Positions 1 to 11,466 of a DNA stretch of 64,000 nucleotides are shown here, in pieces. The DNA comes from Pleomorphomonas koreensis DSM 23070. Its GTDB lineage: Bacteria > Pseudomonadota > Alphaproteobacteria > Rhizobiales > Pleomorphomonadaceae. A model generated the notes under the pieces. It was not told where the DNA came from. It worked only from the letters and a program-made list of their open reading frames with translations, and did no database searches. The stretch lies in assembly GCF_000425185.1 (NCBI RefSeq), contig NZ_AULH01000001.1, forward strand, positions 340,395 to 404,394, written 5' to 3'. The position numbers were made by a program, and so were the translations under genes. The first letter of the stretch is position 1. The number at the start of each line of letters is the position of its first letter.

Positions 1-836
1 GCCAGCGGCCTGGCCATGTTGACCACCTGCTGCCAGAAGGTGCCGCCGAGCACCGCCGCCTCGCCGGCCCGGGCGACGCCGAGGCCGACGGCGCCGAGCT
101 GCACGTCGCCGCCACCGACCACCACCGGCGTGCCGGCGTCGAGGCCGGTATCGGCGGCGGCCGCGGCGGTGACCCGGCCGATTCTCGTGCCCGTTTCGTG
201 GACGGGCGGCAGGATGGCCGGGTCGATGCCGGCGCGGCGGGCGATGTCGGCGTCCCAGGTCCGGCTGTCGAGGGCGAGCAGGCCGGAAGTGCCGCCGTTC
301 GACGGGTCGCAGGCGATCTCGCCGGAGAGGCGGGCGACGATCCAGTCGGACAGCATCGACATGCTGGCCGTGCGGGCGTGGACGTCGGGCAGGTTGCGCT
401 CGATCCATTTGAGGCGCGGGATGGCGCCGAGCGCGAAGGTCTGGCCGGTGACGGCATAGGCGTCGCGCTCGAAGCCGGGCAGGGCGGCCTTCAGCGCCCG
501 CGTCTCGTCCGACGCCCGCGAATCGACGTTGGCGCAGGCCCAGAGTTCGCGGCCGTCGCGATCCCACAGCACGATGCCCTCGCGCATCGAGGTGGCGGAG
601 ACGGCGCGGATGGCCGAGGCCGGCAGGCCGGCGTCGGCCAGCGCCTTGCGCACACAGCGGGCGAGCAGCGCCCAGTTGGCCGCGCAGTCGAACTCCATCG
701 AGCCGGCATGGCGGGGATCGCTGAGGTGCGTCCACTCCTCCTGGGCGACGGCGACCTGCCGGCCGGCAAGGTCGAAGATGACTGCGCGGCCGCTGCCGGT
801 GCCGGCGTCGATGGCGAGAACGTGGGGGGCGGTCAT
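1..836 (-). CDS. lsrK: Autoinducer-2 kinase LsrK, FGGY family (3' part beyond left edge)
   Basis: This is the amino-terminal part of an FGGY-family carbohydrate kinase; the reading frame stays open to base 1, so the C-terminal half lies outside the window. It begins MTAPHVLAIDAGTGSGRA, which is the phosphate-binding DxGTxSxR motif of the family, followed by a conserved CAANWALL segment. LsrK phosphorylates AI-2 (DPD) in the cytoplasm, trapping it and producing the inducer of LsrR. Its ATG (834-836) overlaps the lsrR stop in an ATGA arrangement, so the two are translationally coupled. The identity as LsrK rather than another FGGY sugar kinase rests on the fused neighbourhood of lsrR and lsrFACDBGE. 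Confidence 0.85.
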   Translation of the reverse strand, partial: MTAPHVLAIDAGTGSGRAVIFDLAGRQVAVAQEEWTHLSDPRHAGSMEFDCAANWALLARCVRKALADAGLPASAIRAVSATSMREGIVLWDRDGRELWACANVDSRASDETRALKAALPGFERDAYAVTGQTFALGAIPRLKWIERNLPDVHARTASMSMLSDWIVARLSGEIACDPSNGGTSGLLALDSRTWDADIARRAGIDPAILPPVHETGTRIGRVTAAAAADTGLDAGTPVVVGGGDVQLGAVGLGVARAGEAAVLGGTFWQQVVNMARPL

Positions 837-1798
837 GCTTGGTCCTTATCGAGGATGGCTTCGGCGGTCGGCTCGTCGGTGATCAGCACGTCGATGCGGC
901 CGCCGCGGGCGGCGGCGCGGATCGCCTCGACCTTCTTGGGGCCGCCGGCGGAGGCGATCACCTGCGGGATGGCCGACAGCGCCTCGAAGTCGAGCCCGAC
1001 CAGCATCTTGTGGAAGGGGAGGTCGAGCGGCGCGCCGTTCTGGTCGTAGAAGATGCCGATGATGTCGCCCACCGCGCCCTGGCGGCGGAAGATCTCGAAC
1101 TGCGAGCGGCTGGCGTAGCCGGAGGCGATCAGCGTCGCCTCGTCGGCGACGGCGCCGATGCCGACCAGCGCGTAGTTGGCGGTGCGCGCCATGCTCATCA
1201 CCTCGACGACGTGCCGCTCGCCCCGGATCGCCTCGGCGATGCTCTCCTGAGACACCACGAGCGGCGCCGGAATGAGGTGGACGTTCTGCGACGACCGGCC
1301 GGAGGCGACGCCCTCGATATAGGCCGAGACGCCGCCGGTCAGGCTGACCAGGGATATGTCGCGGTAGGAGAGGGTGCGGGCGAGCCGCTGCAAGGTGCCC
1401 ATCACCGTGGCGCCCCAGCCGACGGCCAGCATCTCCTGGTCCTTGAGGCGGCCCATCAGATATTGGCTGGCCGCCTCGGCGAGGCGGTCGTTGACGTTGC
1501 CGGCCTCCTGGGCGGGAATGACGCGCGCCTCGTCGAGGCCGTAGATCTCCTGCAACCGGGCTTCGAGGGCGAAGCAGCCGCCGTAGCTCGAATTGATGTG
1601 GACGTGGATGAGGCCCATGCGCCGGCCGCGGTCGAGCATGCGCGACACCTTGATGCGGGAGAGATTGAGCCGCTCACCGATTTCGCTCTGGGTGAGGCCG
1701 TCGTGGTAATAGTGCCAGGCAACGCGGCTCAGCAGCTCTTCTTCGTGGGGCTCGAATGCGAGCTCGTCATAGGCTTCGTTCACGTCACTCACCTTCAT
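833..1798 (-). CDS. lsrR: Transcriptional regulator LsrR, SorC/DeoR family
   Basis: The protein has 321 residues, the normal length for SorC-type sugar-responsive regulators. Residues about 20-60 form a helix-turn-helix (HYYHDGLTQSEIGERLNLSR), and the rest is a sugar-phosphate-binding effector domain with the GWGATV and SLTGG loops typical of the family. LsrR represses the lsr genes and is released by phospho-AI-2. It lies directly before lsrK on the same strand and divergent from lsrF, the classic arrangement for autoregulation and control of the transport operon. The intergenic region contains several palindromes suited to a tetrameric regulator. Family assignment is firm; the effector is inferred from context. 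Confidence 0.9.
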   Translation of the reverse strand: MKVSDVNEAYDELAFEPHEEELLSRVAWHYYHDGLTQSEIGERLNLSRIKVSRMLDRGRRMGLIHVHINSSYGGCFALEARLQEIYGLDEARVIPAQEAGNVNDRLAEAASQYLMGRLKDQEMLAVGWGATVMGTLQRLARTLSYRDISLVSLTGGVSAYIEGVASGRSSQNVHLIPAPLVVSQESIAEAIRGERHVVEVMSMARTANYALVGIGAVADEATLIASGYASRSQFEIFRRQGAVGDIIGIFYDQNGAPLDLPFHKMLVGLDFEALSAIPQVIASAGGPKKVEAIRAAARGGRIDVLITDEPTAEAILDKDQA

Positions 1799-1847
1799 GA
1801 CATTTGCACGGCCGACGCCCCGGCCGAACCGATGCGACGCTTTCGTC

Positions 1848-1859
1848 GATCATATGATC
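1848..1859. promoter_or_regulatory. Perfect 12-bp palindrome, candidate LsrR operator
   Basis: GATCATATGATC is a perfect palindrome 50 bases upstream of the lsrR start in the lsrR-lsrF divergent region. A second, looser TGATG...CATCA dyad follows at about 1885. Its position suits autorepression of lsrR. Binding by LsrR is inferred only from location and symmetry. Confidence 0.45.
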
Positions 1860-1930
1860 ACGATGCGCACATAAGCGCAAGATGTGATGTTCCTGATCAT
1901 CATTAAGTCGCAGACGGTCCGGTGGCGGAG

Positions 1931-1948
1931 TTTATCCATATGAATAAA
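1931..1948. promoter_or_regulatory. 18-bp near-perfect palindrome, candidate LsrR operator
   Basis: TTTATCCATATGAATAAA matches its own reverse complement at 16 of 18 positions (TTTATNCATATGNATAAA). It sits midway between lsrR and lsrF and is the longest symmetrical element in this region, which is markedly more AT-rich than the flanking genes. A SorC-family tetramer could bridge this site and those at 1848 and 2092. Confidence 0.5.
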
Positions 1949-2038
1949 ATCAATGGTTTACGAATATTACGTCGATCAACGGATGCGGCGTAGCCCGGTT
2001 CGTTTGCCTGTTGCGGATACTTATGTGCGAAATCTGGG

Positions 2039-2067
2039 TTGACGATCCGGCTTGCCCGGCGAATAAT
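2039..2067 (+). promoter_or_regulatory. Sigma-70-type promoter of the lsrF operon
   Basis: A -35 hexamer TTGACG (2039-2044) is separated by exactly 17 bases from AATAAT (2062-2067), close to TTGACA-N17-TATAAT. Transcription would start near 2074, about 78 bases before the lsrF ATG. It is the best promoter match seen in the divergent region. Confidence 0.55.
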
Positions 2068-2091
2068 CCAGCGTGCAATTGATAAGGCGGT

Positions 2092-2103
2092 GTTCATTTG
2101 AAC
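2092..2103. promoter_or_regulatory. GTTCA-TT-TGAAC inverted repeat downstream of the lsr promoter
   Basis: Perfect 5-base arms with a 2-base spacer lie just after the predicted transcription start, where a bound repressor would block the polymerase. It is a third candidate LsrR site, or part of the leader of lsrF. Confidence 0.4.
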
Positions 2104-2151
2104 GGCTGGTACTGCTGATTGCAGACCCCCGCCAGACCTCTGGAGGACCTG

Positions 2152-3036
2152 ATGGCCGATTTGGACGATGTGAAGGAAGGCAAGGATTTCGGGCTGGACC
2201 GGCCGGTCGAGGTAAAGGCGTTCCCGGTGCGCGGTTCGGTGTCGCTCGACTGGGGCATGCAGGACCGCCTCGCCCGCATCTTCCAGGCGGGAAGCGGCCG
2301 CACCGTCATGCTGGCCTTCGACCACGGCTATTTCCAGGGCCCGGCCACCGGTCTCGAACGGCTCGACCTGACCATCCGGCCGCTGGTGCCCTATACCGAC
2401 GTGCTGATGTGCACGCGCGGCGGCCTCCGCCAGACCATTCCCGCCGACAGCCGCAAGCCGGTGGTGCTGCGCTGCTCGGGCGGCATGAGCGTGCTCACCG
2501 AACTGTCGCGCGAGCTGGTGGCTGTCGACATCGAGGACGCCATCCGCCTCAACGCCTCGGCGATCACCACCAACGTCTACGTCGGCGCCGAATACGAGCA
2601 CCAGTCGCTCGCCAACCTGGTCAAGCTGATCGACACCGGCAACCGCTGGGGCGTCCCGACCATGGCGGTGACCGGCGTCGGCAAGGACATGGTTCGCGAC
2701 GCCCGCTATTTCGGCCTCGCCACCCGCATTTGCGCCGAACTCGGCGCCCATATCGTCAAGTCCTATTACATCGATGAGGGCTTCGAGAAGGTGGTGGCCG
2801 GCTGTCCGGTGCCGATCGTCATCGCCGGCGGCAAGAAGCTGCCCGAGCGCGACGCGCTCGACATGGCCTGGAAGGCGATCGACCAGGGCGCCGCCGGCGT
2901 CGACATGGGCCGCAACATCTTCCAGTCCGATTGCCCGGTGGCGATGATCGCCGCCGTACGGGCGGTGGTGCACGACGGCGAGAGCGTCGACAGGGCCTAT
3001 GACATCTACCGGGCCGGCAAGGCCGGGGCCGCCTGA
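2152..3036 (+). CDS. lsrF: 3-hydroxy-2,4-pentanedione 5-phosphate thiolase LsrF
   Basis: LsrF is a class I aldolase-fold enzyme that finishes phospho-AI-2 degradation by transferring an acetyl group to CoA, giving acetyl-CoA and dihydroxyacetone phosphate. The chosen ATG (2152) has a strong GGAGGA ribosome site five bases upstream and gives 294 residues, close to the usual 291; a TTG at 2119 would add eleven unlikely residues. With this start the Schiff-base lysine of the family falls at K203 ([14 protein letters not shown]), the same number as in the E. coli enzyme. The FDHGYFQGP loop is also intact. In this locus lsrF comes first, before the transporter genes, whereas enteric operons place it after lsrB. 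Confidence 0.93.
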   Translation: MADLDDVKEGKDFGLDRPVEVKAFPVRGSVSLDWGMQDRLARIFQAGSGRTVMLAFDHGYFQGPATGLERLDLTIRPLVPYTDVLMCTRGGLRQTIPADSRKPVVLRCSGGMSVLTELSRELVAVDIEDAIRLNASAITTNVYVGAEYEHQSLANLVKLIDTGNRWGVPTMAVTGVGKDMVRDARYFGLATRICAELGAHIVKSYYIDEGFEKVVAGCPVPIVIAGGKKLPERDALDMAWKAIDQGAAGVDMGRNIFQSDCPVAMIAAVRAVVHDGESVDRAYDIYRAGKAGAA

Positions 3037-3116
3037 GGCCGCGAAAACGGACCCGCGAACCGCGCCGCCGGACTTCCTTGGGGAGCCCGGCGGGCCGCCC
3101 GGAGGAGGGCGCACCG

Positions 3117-3141
3117 AAACGCGGGGGGGACCGCCGCGTTT
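3117..3141 (+). other. Hairpin between lsrF and lsrA
   Basis: AAACGCGG and CCGCGTTT form a perfect 8-bp stem around a 9-base loop in the 133-base gap before lsrA. There is no U-tract, so it is more likely an mRNA-stability or partial-attenuation element than a full terminator. Confidence 0.45.
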
Positions 3142-3169
3142 CCAAGAACAGGATTGGGAGACTGTCGAC

Positions 3170-4683
<1,514 letters not shown>

Positions 4684-4687
<4 letters not shown>

Positions 4688-5736
4688 TCATCCGTTTCCT
4701 GCAGCGCCACCGCGAAGCCTCGGTCGCGCTGATCATCGTCCTCCTGTTCGCGATCCTCGGCCTCGTCGACCGCAGCTACCTGTCCCTCGACACGGTGCTG
4801 CTCGTCTACGGCAACAGCCTGATCCTGTTCGTCTTGGCCATCGGCGCCACCATGGTAATGGCGACGCACGGCCTCGACGTATCCGTCGGCTCGATCATGG
4901 GGCTCGCGGCCGTCTCGGCCGGCCTGCTGATGAACGCCGGCTGGTCCATTCCCGCCGCCATCGGCGTTGCCCTGCTGGTCGGCCTTCTCTGCGGCCTGAT
5001 CAACGGCGCGCTGGTGTCCTGGCTGAAGGTGTCGGCGATCGTCGCCACGCTCGGCACGCTCGGCCTCTATCGCGGCCTCGTCCATCTCCTCTCGGGCGGA
5101 AGCTGGATCGAGGACCTGCCGGAAGGCTTCAAGGCGCTGACCAAGGCCGGCTCGCTCGGCCTGTCGGTGTTCGCCTGGCTGGTCTTGGTGCTGCTGATCG
5201 TCGCCCACTTCGGCCTGCGCTACACCGCCTTCGGCCGCTCGATGTTCGCGGTCGGCGACAACCGCGACGGCGCCCGGCTGATCGGCATCCGCGTCGACGA
5301 GGTGCAGATCGCCGCCTACGGCCTCAACGGCGTCTTGGCGGCGCTGGCCGGCGTCATCTTCGCCTCGCAGATCGGCTTCATCCCCAACACCGCCGGCACC
5401 GGCATGGAAATGCGCGCCATCGCGTCGAGCGTGCTCGGCGGCGTCAGCCTCCTCGGCGGCACCGGCACGGTGCTCGGCGCGGCGCTCGGCGCCTATTTCA
5501 TGACCTCGATCGACAGCATCCTGGTGCTCCTGCGCCTTCAAGCCTACTGGAACGACATCATCGCCGGCGCCATCCTCCTGGTGGTGCTGATCACCGACGG
5601 CAAGATCCGCGAGGCCGTCGACCGCCTCCTCCGCTACCAGAAATACCGCAAGTTCATCGAGCCGCCGGCCGCCGGTCATCAGGCCGACGCCACCAAGGCT
5701 GGCCTGTCGCTCAAGACCTCGGAGGCGCGCAAATGA
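4684..5736 (+). CDS. lsrC: AI-2 import permease LsrC
   Basis: LsrC is one of two inner-membrane permeases of the AI-2 transporter. The 350-residue product is strongly hydrophobic with about nine to ten membrane segments and carries the BPD_transp_2 family signature GLDVSVGSIMGL near residue 70 and VGDNRDGARLIGI later. The ATG overlaps the lsrA stop by four bases. The hydrophilic C-terminal tail of about 35 residues is somewhat longer than usual. Assignment of LsrC versus LsrD is by order in the operon and by this length. Confidence 0.9.
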
Positions 5737-6734
5737 AGCTGCATCCCGCCCTCAAGCGCTGGGAGAGCGTGCTGGCGCTGCTGCTCGTCGCCGAGATCCT
5801 GCTGTTCGGCGCCATCAACCCGGTGTTCCTGCAGCCCTCCATGCTGCTCTACGCCACCTCCGACTTCATCCACATCGGCATCACCGCGCTGGCGTTGACG
5901 CTGGTGATCATCACCGGCGGCATCGACCTGTCGCTCGGCTCGGTGATGGGCCTGTCGGCGATCACCTTGGGCATCCTCTGGGTGGGCGGCGTCGACATCT
6001 GGGTGGCGGCCGTGGCGTCGCTCGCCGTCGGCACGCTGGCCGGCGTGTTCAATGCCGTCGCCATCCACCTTTCCAAAGTGAACCCGCTGGTCATCACGCT
6101 CGGCACCGGCTTCCTGTTCGGCGGCGCGGCGCTGGTGCTGTCGGGCCTGGCCGGTGCCACCGGCTACGAGGGCATCAGCAACTTCGATCCGGCCTTCGTC
6201 AATCTCGCCAACCTTGAGGTTCTCGGCCTGCCGCTGCCGCTCGCCCTGTTCCTTGTATTGACCGTCGCCTTCATGGCGCTCTTGCACCGCACCCGTTTCG
6301 GCCGCTACGTCTACCTGATCGGCCAGAACCCGCGCGCCGCCGCCTATGCCGGCACGCCGGTGTTCCGCACGCTGGTGGTCGCCTATGCGCTGACCGGCCT
6401 GATGGCGGCGCTGTCCGGCCTGATCCTCGCCTCCTATTTCGGCTCGGCCCGCTCCGATTTCGGCGCGACGGCGCTGATGCCGGCCATCACCGCCGTGGTG
6501 CTCGGCGGCACGTCGATCTACGGCGGCTCGGGCACCATCCTCGGCACGGCGCTGGCCGCCCTGTTGGTCGGCTACCTGCAGACCGGCCTGCAACTGGTCG
6601 GCGTGTCGAGCCACGTGTCGAGCGCCCTGTCGGGCGGTCTTCTGGTCATCGTGGTTGCCTTGCGCAGCCTCACGGAGATGGGTCGCGTCTGGGTTCAGCA
6701 CCGGCGCGTCCTGAGGAACGTTGCGGCCGAATGA
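5733..6734 (+). CDS. lsrD: AI-2 import permease LsrD
   Basis: This is the second permease, 333 residues, with the same family signature (GGIDLSLGSVMGLSA) and about ten hydrophobic segments. Its start overlaps the lsrC stop by four bases (ATGA), so A, C and D form a translationally coupled trio. With LsrA as energiser it forms the channel that receives AI-2 from periplasmic LsrB. Confidence 0.9.
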   Translation: MKLHPALKRWESVLALLLVAEILLFGAINPVFLQPSMLLYATSDFIHIGITALALTLVIITGGIDLSLGSVMGLSAITLGILWVGGVDIWVAAVASLAVGTLAGVFNAVAIHLSKVNPLVITLGTGFLFGGAALVLSGLAGATGYEGISNFDPAFVNLANLEVLGLPLPLALFLVLTVAFMALLHRTRFGRYVYLIGQNPRAAAYAGTPVFRTLVVAYALTGLMAALSGLILASYFGSARSDFGATALMPAITAVVLGGTSIYGGSGTILGTALAALLVGYLQTGLQLVGVSSHVSSALSGGLLVIVVALRSLTEMGRVWVQHRRVLRNVAAE

Positions 6735-6814
6735 CGGTCTGACGTTTGAGGAGGAAGGCCCGGAAAGAGCGGGGCGAGAAGCCCTGGGGCCGATGTCTTG
6801 GAAGGAGAGCAACA

Positions 6815-7840
6815 ATGAAGCTTGGTACCGTTTCCCTCGCCCTCGCCGTGGCGGCTGCCGCGGTCGGCGCCGGCTCGTCGGCAAGCGCCGCCGACACCCG
6901 CATCGCCTTCATCCCGAAGCTGGTCGGCGTCGGCTTCTTCACCTCCGGCGGCAAGGGCGCCGTCGAGGCCGGCAAGAAGCTCGGCGTCGAGGTGACCTAC
7001 GACGGCCCGACCGAGCCGTCGGTGTCCGGCCAGGTGCAGTATATCAACACCTTCGCCAACCAGGGCTACAACGCCATCATCGTCTCGGCGGTGTCGCCCG
7101 ACGGCCTCTGCCCGGCGCTGAAGCGCGCCATGACGCGCGGCATCAAGGTGCTGACCTGGGATAGCGACGTCAATCCCGAGTGCCGCAGCTACTACATCAA
7201 CCAGGGCACGCCCGCCCAGCTCGGCAAGCTGCTGGTCGACATGGCCGCCGAGCAGCACCCGGCCGAAAAGGCCAAGGTCGCCTTCTTCTATTCGAGCCCG
7301 ACGGTGACCGACCAGAACCAATGGGTGGAACAGGCCAAGGCGATCATCGCCAAGGACAAGCCGGGCTGGGAGATCGTCACCACCCAGTATGGCTACAACG
7401 ACGCCCAGAAGTCGCTCCAGACCGGCGAGAGCATTCTCCAGGCCTACAAGGACGTCGACATCCTGATCTGCCCGGACGCCAACGCGCTGCCGGCCGCCGC
7501 CCAGGCCGCCGAAAACCTCGGCCGCGCCGGCAAGGTGACCATCGTCGGCTTCTCGACGCCCAACGTGATGCGCCCCTACGTCAAGCGCGACACCGTCAAG
7601 GCCTTCGGTCTCTGGGACGTCACCAAGCAGGGTGCCATCTCGGTCTACGTCGCCGATCACCTGATCAAGAACGGCGCCATGAAGGTCGGCGACAAGCTGG
7701 ACATTCCTGATGTCGGCACCGTCGAGGTCAGCCCGAACAGCGTTCAGGGCTACACCTATGAGGCCGATGACAACGGCATTATCCTGCTGCCGGAGCGTCA
7801 GGTGTTCACCAAGGACAACATCGACAACTTCGACTTCTGA
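6815..7840 (+). CDS. lsrB: AI-2 periplasmic binding protein LsrB
   Basis: LsrB captures AI-2 in the periplasm. The 341-residue precursor has a signal peptide (residues 1-26, ending SASAA) and a peripla_BP_4 fold. The start at 6815 follows GGAG by about seven bases. The six residues that contact AI-2 in the Salmonella receptor are all present at the same numbers: K35 (FIPKLVG), D116 (LTWDSD), D166 and Q167 (TVTDQNQ), P220 and A222 (ICPDANALP). This separates it from ribose or other sugar-binding relatives. It lies 80 bases after lsrD. Confidence 0.95.
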   Translation: MKLGTVSLALAVAAAAVGAGSSASAADTRIAFIPKLVGVGFFTSGGKGAVEAGKKLGVEVTYDGPTEPSVSGQVQYINTFANQGYNAIIVSAVSPDGLCPALKRAMTRGIKVLTWDSDVNPECRSYYINQGTPAQLGKLLVDMAAEQHPAEKAKVAFFYSSPTVTDQNQWVEQAKAIIAKDKPGWEIVTTQYGYNDAQKSLQTGESILQAYKDVDILICPDANALPAAAQAAENLGRAGKVTIVGFSTPNVMRPYVKRDTVKAFGLWDVTKQGAISVYVADHLIKNGAMKVGDKLDIPDVGTVEVSPNSVQGYTYEADDNGIILLPERQVFTKDNIDNFDF

Positions 7841-7938
7841 CCGGATCGTCCCGATCTCCGCTGGGCGGCGGCCCTCCCGTCCGCCGTCCGCTCCTCCCCC
7901 GCCGGCCTCCGCCATGAAGGCCGCCGGGAACCCGGAGA

Positions 7939-7966
7939 GCCGGCCGCCATTCCCCCGGCGGCCGGC
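7939..7966 (+). other. Strong GC hairpin between lsrB and lsrG
   Basis: GCCGGCCGCC and GGCGGCCGGC form a perfect 10-bp stem with an 8-base loop, followed by CGCCCGTTT. It lies in the 161-base gap after lsrB. Hairpins in this position often stabilise the upstream binding-protein mRNA and let only part of the transcription continue. Confidence 0.55.
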
Positions 7967-8001
7967 CGCCCGTTTCATCACAGCCCCACGAGGAGAGCCC
8001 C

Positions 8002-8298
8002 ATGCACGTCACGCTCGTCGAAATCAACGTCAAGCCCGACCGCATCGACGACTTCCTGCGCGTCTTCGGCGCCAACCGCGACGGCACGCTGGCCGAACCG
8101 GGCTGCCGCCGCTTCGACGTGTTGCAGGACCCCGACGAACCCACCCGCTTCACCATCTACGAGGCTTTCGTCGACGAAGCGGCGGTGAAGGCCCACAAGA
8201 CGACGCCGCACTATCTGAAGGTGAAGGCCGAACTGGAGGACATCATGTCCGGCCCGCGCAGCCACAAGGTGTTCGTCGGCATCCTGCCGCGCGACTGA
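8002..8298 (+). CDS. lsrG: Phospho-AI-2 isomerase LsrG (ABM family)
   Basis: This 98-residue protein has the antibiotic-biosynthesis-monooxygenase fold of LsrG ([17 protein letters not shown] at the start, CRRFDVLQD in the middle). LsrG isomerises phospho-DPD to 3-hydroxy-2,4-pentanedione 5-phosphate, the substrate of LsrF, and so ends the inducing signal. A GGAGAG ribosome site precedes the ATG. It is followed after five bases by lsrE. The family also contains unrelated monooxygenases, but the position settles the call. Confidence 0.9.
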   Translation: MHVTLVEINVKPDRIDDFLRVFGANRDGTLAEPGCRRFDVLQDPDEPTRFTIYEAFVDEAAVKAHKTTPHYLKVKAELEDIMSGPRSHKVFVGILPRD

Positions 8299-8303
8299 CC
8301 GCC

Positions 8304-9041
8304 ATGCCGCTCATGTCCGATGATCTTGCCACGCGCCAGGCGCTGAAGGCCGGCCTCCGCCGGGAGGCGCCCGTCCTCAGCGTCGGCCTGCTGGCCGCCG
8401 ACGCCATGGCCTACGGCGCCGCCATTGCCGAACTGGAAGCGGCCGGCACCGCCCTCCTGCATTTCGACGTCATGGACGGCGTGTTCTGTCCCGGCTTCAC
8501 CGCCGGCCCGCCGCTCATCGCCGCCGCCCGCACGACGATGCTGAAGGACGTCCACCTGATGGTGGCCGATCCGCTCGCCGTCATCCCGGCGGTGCTGAAG
8601 GCCGGCGCCGACATCGTGCACATCCATCCCGAGGGGCTGTTGCATCTACACCGGGCGCTCGTCCTGCTCGACGTCGACACGGTCGGCCGGCCCGGCCGCC
8701 GCGTGCTGCGCGCCGTGGCGCTCAATCCGGCGACGCCGGTCGACGCCGTGGAACCGGTTCTCCACATGATCGACATGGTGACGCTGCTCGCCGTCGATCC
8801 CGGCTGGAGCGGCGGCGCGCCCGACGCGGCGCTCGGCCGCAAGGTGGAGCGGCTGCGCCGGCTCGCCGCAGATGCCGGCGCCGATCCGCTGATCGCCATC
8901 GACGGCGGCATCACCGAGGCGACCATCGGCATTGCCGCCGGTCTCAGGCCGGATATCATCGTCAGCGGCAGCGCCGTCTTCAAGGCCGGCGCCGGCGTCG
9001 CGGACAACCTCGCCGCGCTTGGCCGGGCGGCCGGGCGGTGA
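8304..9041 (+). CDS. lsrE: LsrE-type ribulose-phosphate 3-epimerase homologue
   Basis: The 245-residue product belongs to the ribulose-phosphate 3-epimerase family. The metal and catalytic residues of the barrel appear intact: H53 and D55 (LHFDVMDG), H84 (KDVHLMV) and D200 (LIAIDGG). LsrE occurs in the Salmonella lsr operon but not in E. coli, and its exact substrate there is unsettled. It starts five bases after lsrG; an internal ATG at 8313 is an alternative because neither has a strong ribosome site. A housekeeping pentose-phosphate epimerase is less likely here, given the operon. Confidence 0.8.
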   Translation: MPLMSDDLATRQALKAGLRREAPVLSVGLLAADAMAYGAAIAELEAAGTALLHFDVMDGVFCPGFTAGPPLIAAARTTMLKDVHLMVADPLAVIPAVLKAGADIVHIHPEGLLHLHRALVLLDVDTVGRPGRRVLRAVALNPATPVDAVEPVLHMIDMVTLLAVDPGWSGGAPDAALGRKVERLRRLAADAGADPLIAIDGGITEATIGIAAGLRPDIIVSGSAVFKAGAGVADNLAALGRAAGR

Positions 9042-9057
9042 TCGCAGGGAGACAGCC

Positions 9058-9845
<788 letters not shown>

Positions 9846-9849
<4 letters not shown>

Positions 9850-10946
9850 GCCGGAATCGGCCGGCTGGCCCAGGCCCGGCCGTCGCTGCCGACCAGCGCC
9901 TCCACCGAACCGACGCCGTTCTGCTTGAGGCGGGCGGCGAGGTCGGCGACGATGGCGTTCACCGCGTTGCCGCCGCCGTAGATGAAGGCGGTGTAGACCT
10001 GCACCAGATTGGCGCCGGCGGCGATCTTCAGATAGGCGTCCTCGCCGGTGGTGACGCCGCCGACACCGATGATCGGCAGGTCGCGGCCGACCCGCTCCCT
10101 GAGCTTGGCGAGCACGATGGTCGAACGCTCGAACAGCGGCTTGCCGGACAGGCCGCCCGGCTCGGCCGCCGTCGGCCCGAACACGCCGCTCCGCGACAGC
10201 GTGGTATTGGAAACCACGAGGCCGTCCGCCCCGCGTGCGGCAACGACCGCGGCGATGTCATCGAGCGCTGCCTCGTCGAGATCGGGCGCCACCTTGATCA
10301 GCACCGGCGTCCGCCGGCCGATCGCCGCCGTCGCCGTGTCGCGCGCCTCGACGACGCGGGCGATCAGGTCGGACAGCGCGGCGCTCGCCTGCAGGTCCCG
10401 AAGGCCGGGCGTGTTGGGCGAGGAGATGTTGACGGTGAAATAGGAGGCAAGCCCGGAGAAGGCGCGGATGCCGGCCACGTAGTCGGCGGTGCGGTCGGCG
10501 CTGTCCTTGTTGGCGCCGACGTTGACGCCGACGACGCCCGGCCGGCCGGACCGCCGCTGCAATTGCTTCAGGGCGTGGGCGTGGCCCTTGCCGTTGAAGC
10601 CGCAGCGGTTGATCACCGCCTGCGCTTCCGGCAGGCGGAAGATGCGCGGCTTGGGATTGCCCGGCTGCGGCCGCGGCGTCACCGTGCCGACTTCCACATG
10701 CGAGAAGCCCTGCTTCAGGAGGGCGTCGGCGATCTCGGCGTCCTTGTCGAAGCCGGCGGCGAGGCCGACCGGATGGTCGAGCCGCATGTCCAGGAAGCGG
10801 GTGGCGAGGCGCTCGTCGGCCACCCTCGGCAAGCCGGGGGCGAGGTTGAGCCGCATGGCCATTACGGCGAGCCGGTGGGCGACCTCGGGATCGAACTGCC
10901 GCAGCATCAGGGCGCTCACGGCGCCGATCGTTTCGGAAAGGCTCAT
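9846..10946 (-). CDS. pyrD: Dihydroorotate dehydrogenase (quinone), class 2
   Basis: PyrD oxidises dihydroorotate to orotate in pyrimidine synthesis, passing electrons to membrane quinone. The 366-residue protein has the class 2 N-terminal extension (membrane-associating helices), the FMN-binding GLAAGFDKD and GTVTPRPQPGNPKPR segments, and the catalytic serine loop NISSPNTPGLR (173-183), numbered almost as in E. coli. The true ATG (10944-10946) overlaps the stop of the upstream DUF952 gene as ATGA, so the two are coupled. A longer frame reading through to 11258 has no family support. Confidence 0.93.
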
Positions 10947-11296
10947 CGGCCGGTCTCCAGGTCGGGGAATTGGTGGGCGCCGTCCGGCCCGAGCGGCAGC
11001 GGCACGACAAAGTCGACGGCCGAGAATTCGAGCGGCGCGTAGAGATGCGGGAACAGATCGCCGCCGCGCGAGGCTTCCCATTTGAGGGCGTCGCCGAGGG
11101 CGGCCGTCTCGACGCCGATCAGCAGCAGGTCGTGCTGGCCGGTGAAGTAGAGGCGGGCGGTCTCCTTCACCTGGGCAGCCGACGACAGGTGGATGAAGCC
11201 GTCCTCGAAGTCGACCGATGCGCCGGCGAATACGCCGGTCGCCTCGGCGGCTTCCCACAGCGGACGCGGGGCGATCTTGTAGACGAGACGGTCCAT
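10943..11296 (-). CDS. DUF952 family protein
   Basis: The 117-residue product begins MDRLVYKIAPRPLWEAA and contains FEDGFIHLSSA and the LFPHLYAPL segment, the hallmarks of DUF952 (PF06108). The family's biochemical role is unknown; it has an ADP-ribosyltransferase-like fold according to family knowledge. It forms a two-gene unit with pyrD, sharing an ATGA overlap, an arrangement common in alphaproteobacteria. No signal peptide or membrane segment is seen, so it is presumably cytoplasmic. Confidence 0.85.
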   Translation of the reverse strand: MDRLVYKIAPRPLWEAAEATGVFAGASVDFEDGFIHLSSAAQVKETARLYFTGQHDLLLIGVETAALGDALKWEASRGGDLFPHLYAPLEFSAVDFVVPLPLGPDGAHQFPDLETGR

Positions 11297-11466
11297 GGCG
11301 GCACTCCGGAACGGGGGGTGCCCTCCTCTAGACCAAGCGGCGGCGCGATGCCACCCCGGCCCGATCAAATCGCCATGCATTGCCGCCATCCCGGCGAACC
11401 GCTTGCCGCCTCGCCGGGAATGCCGCATTTTCCCGCCACAGGCTCGGACATGGAAACATCGAGGCG

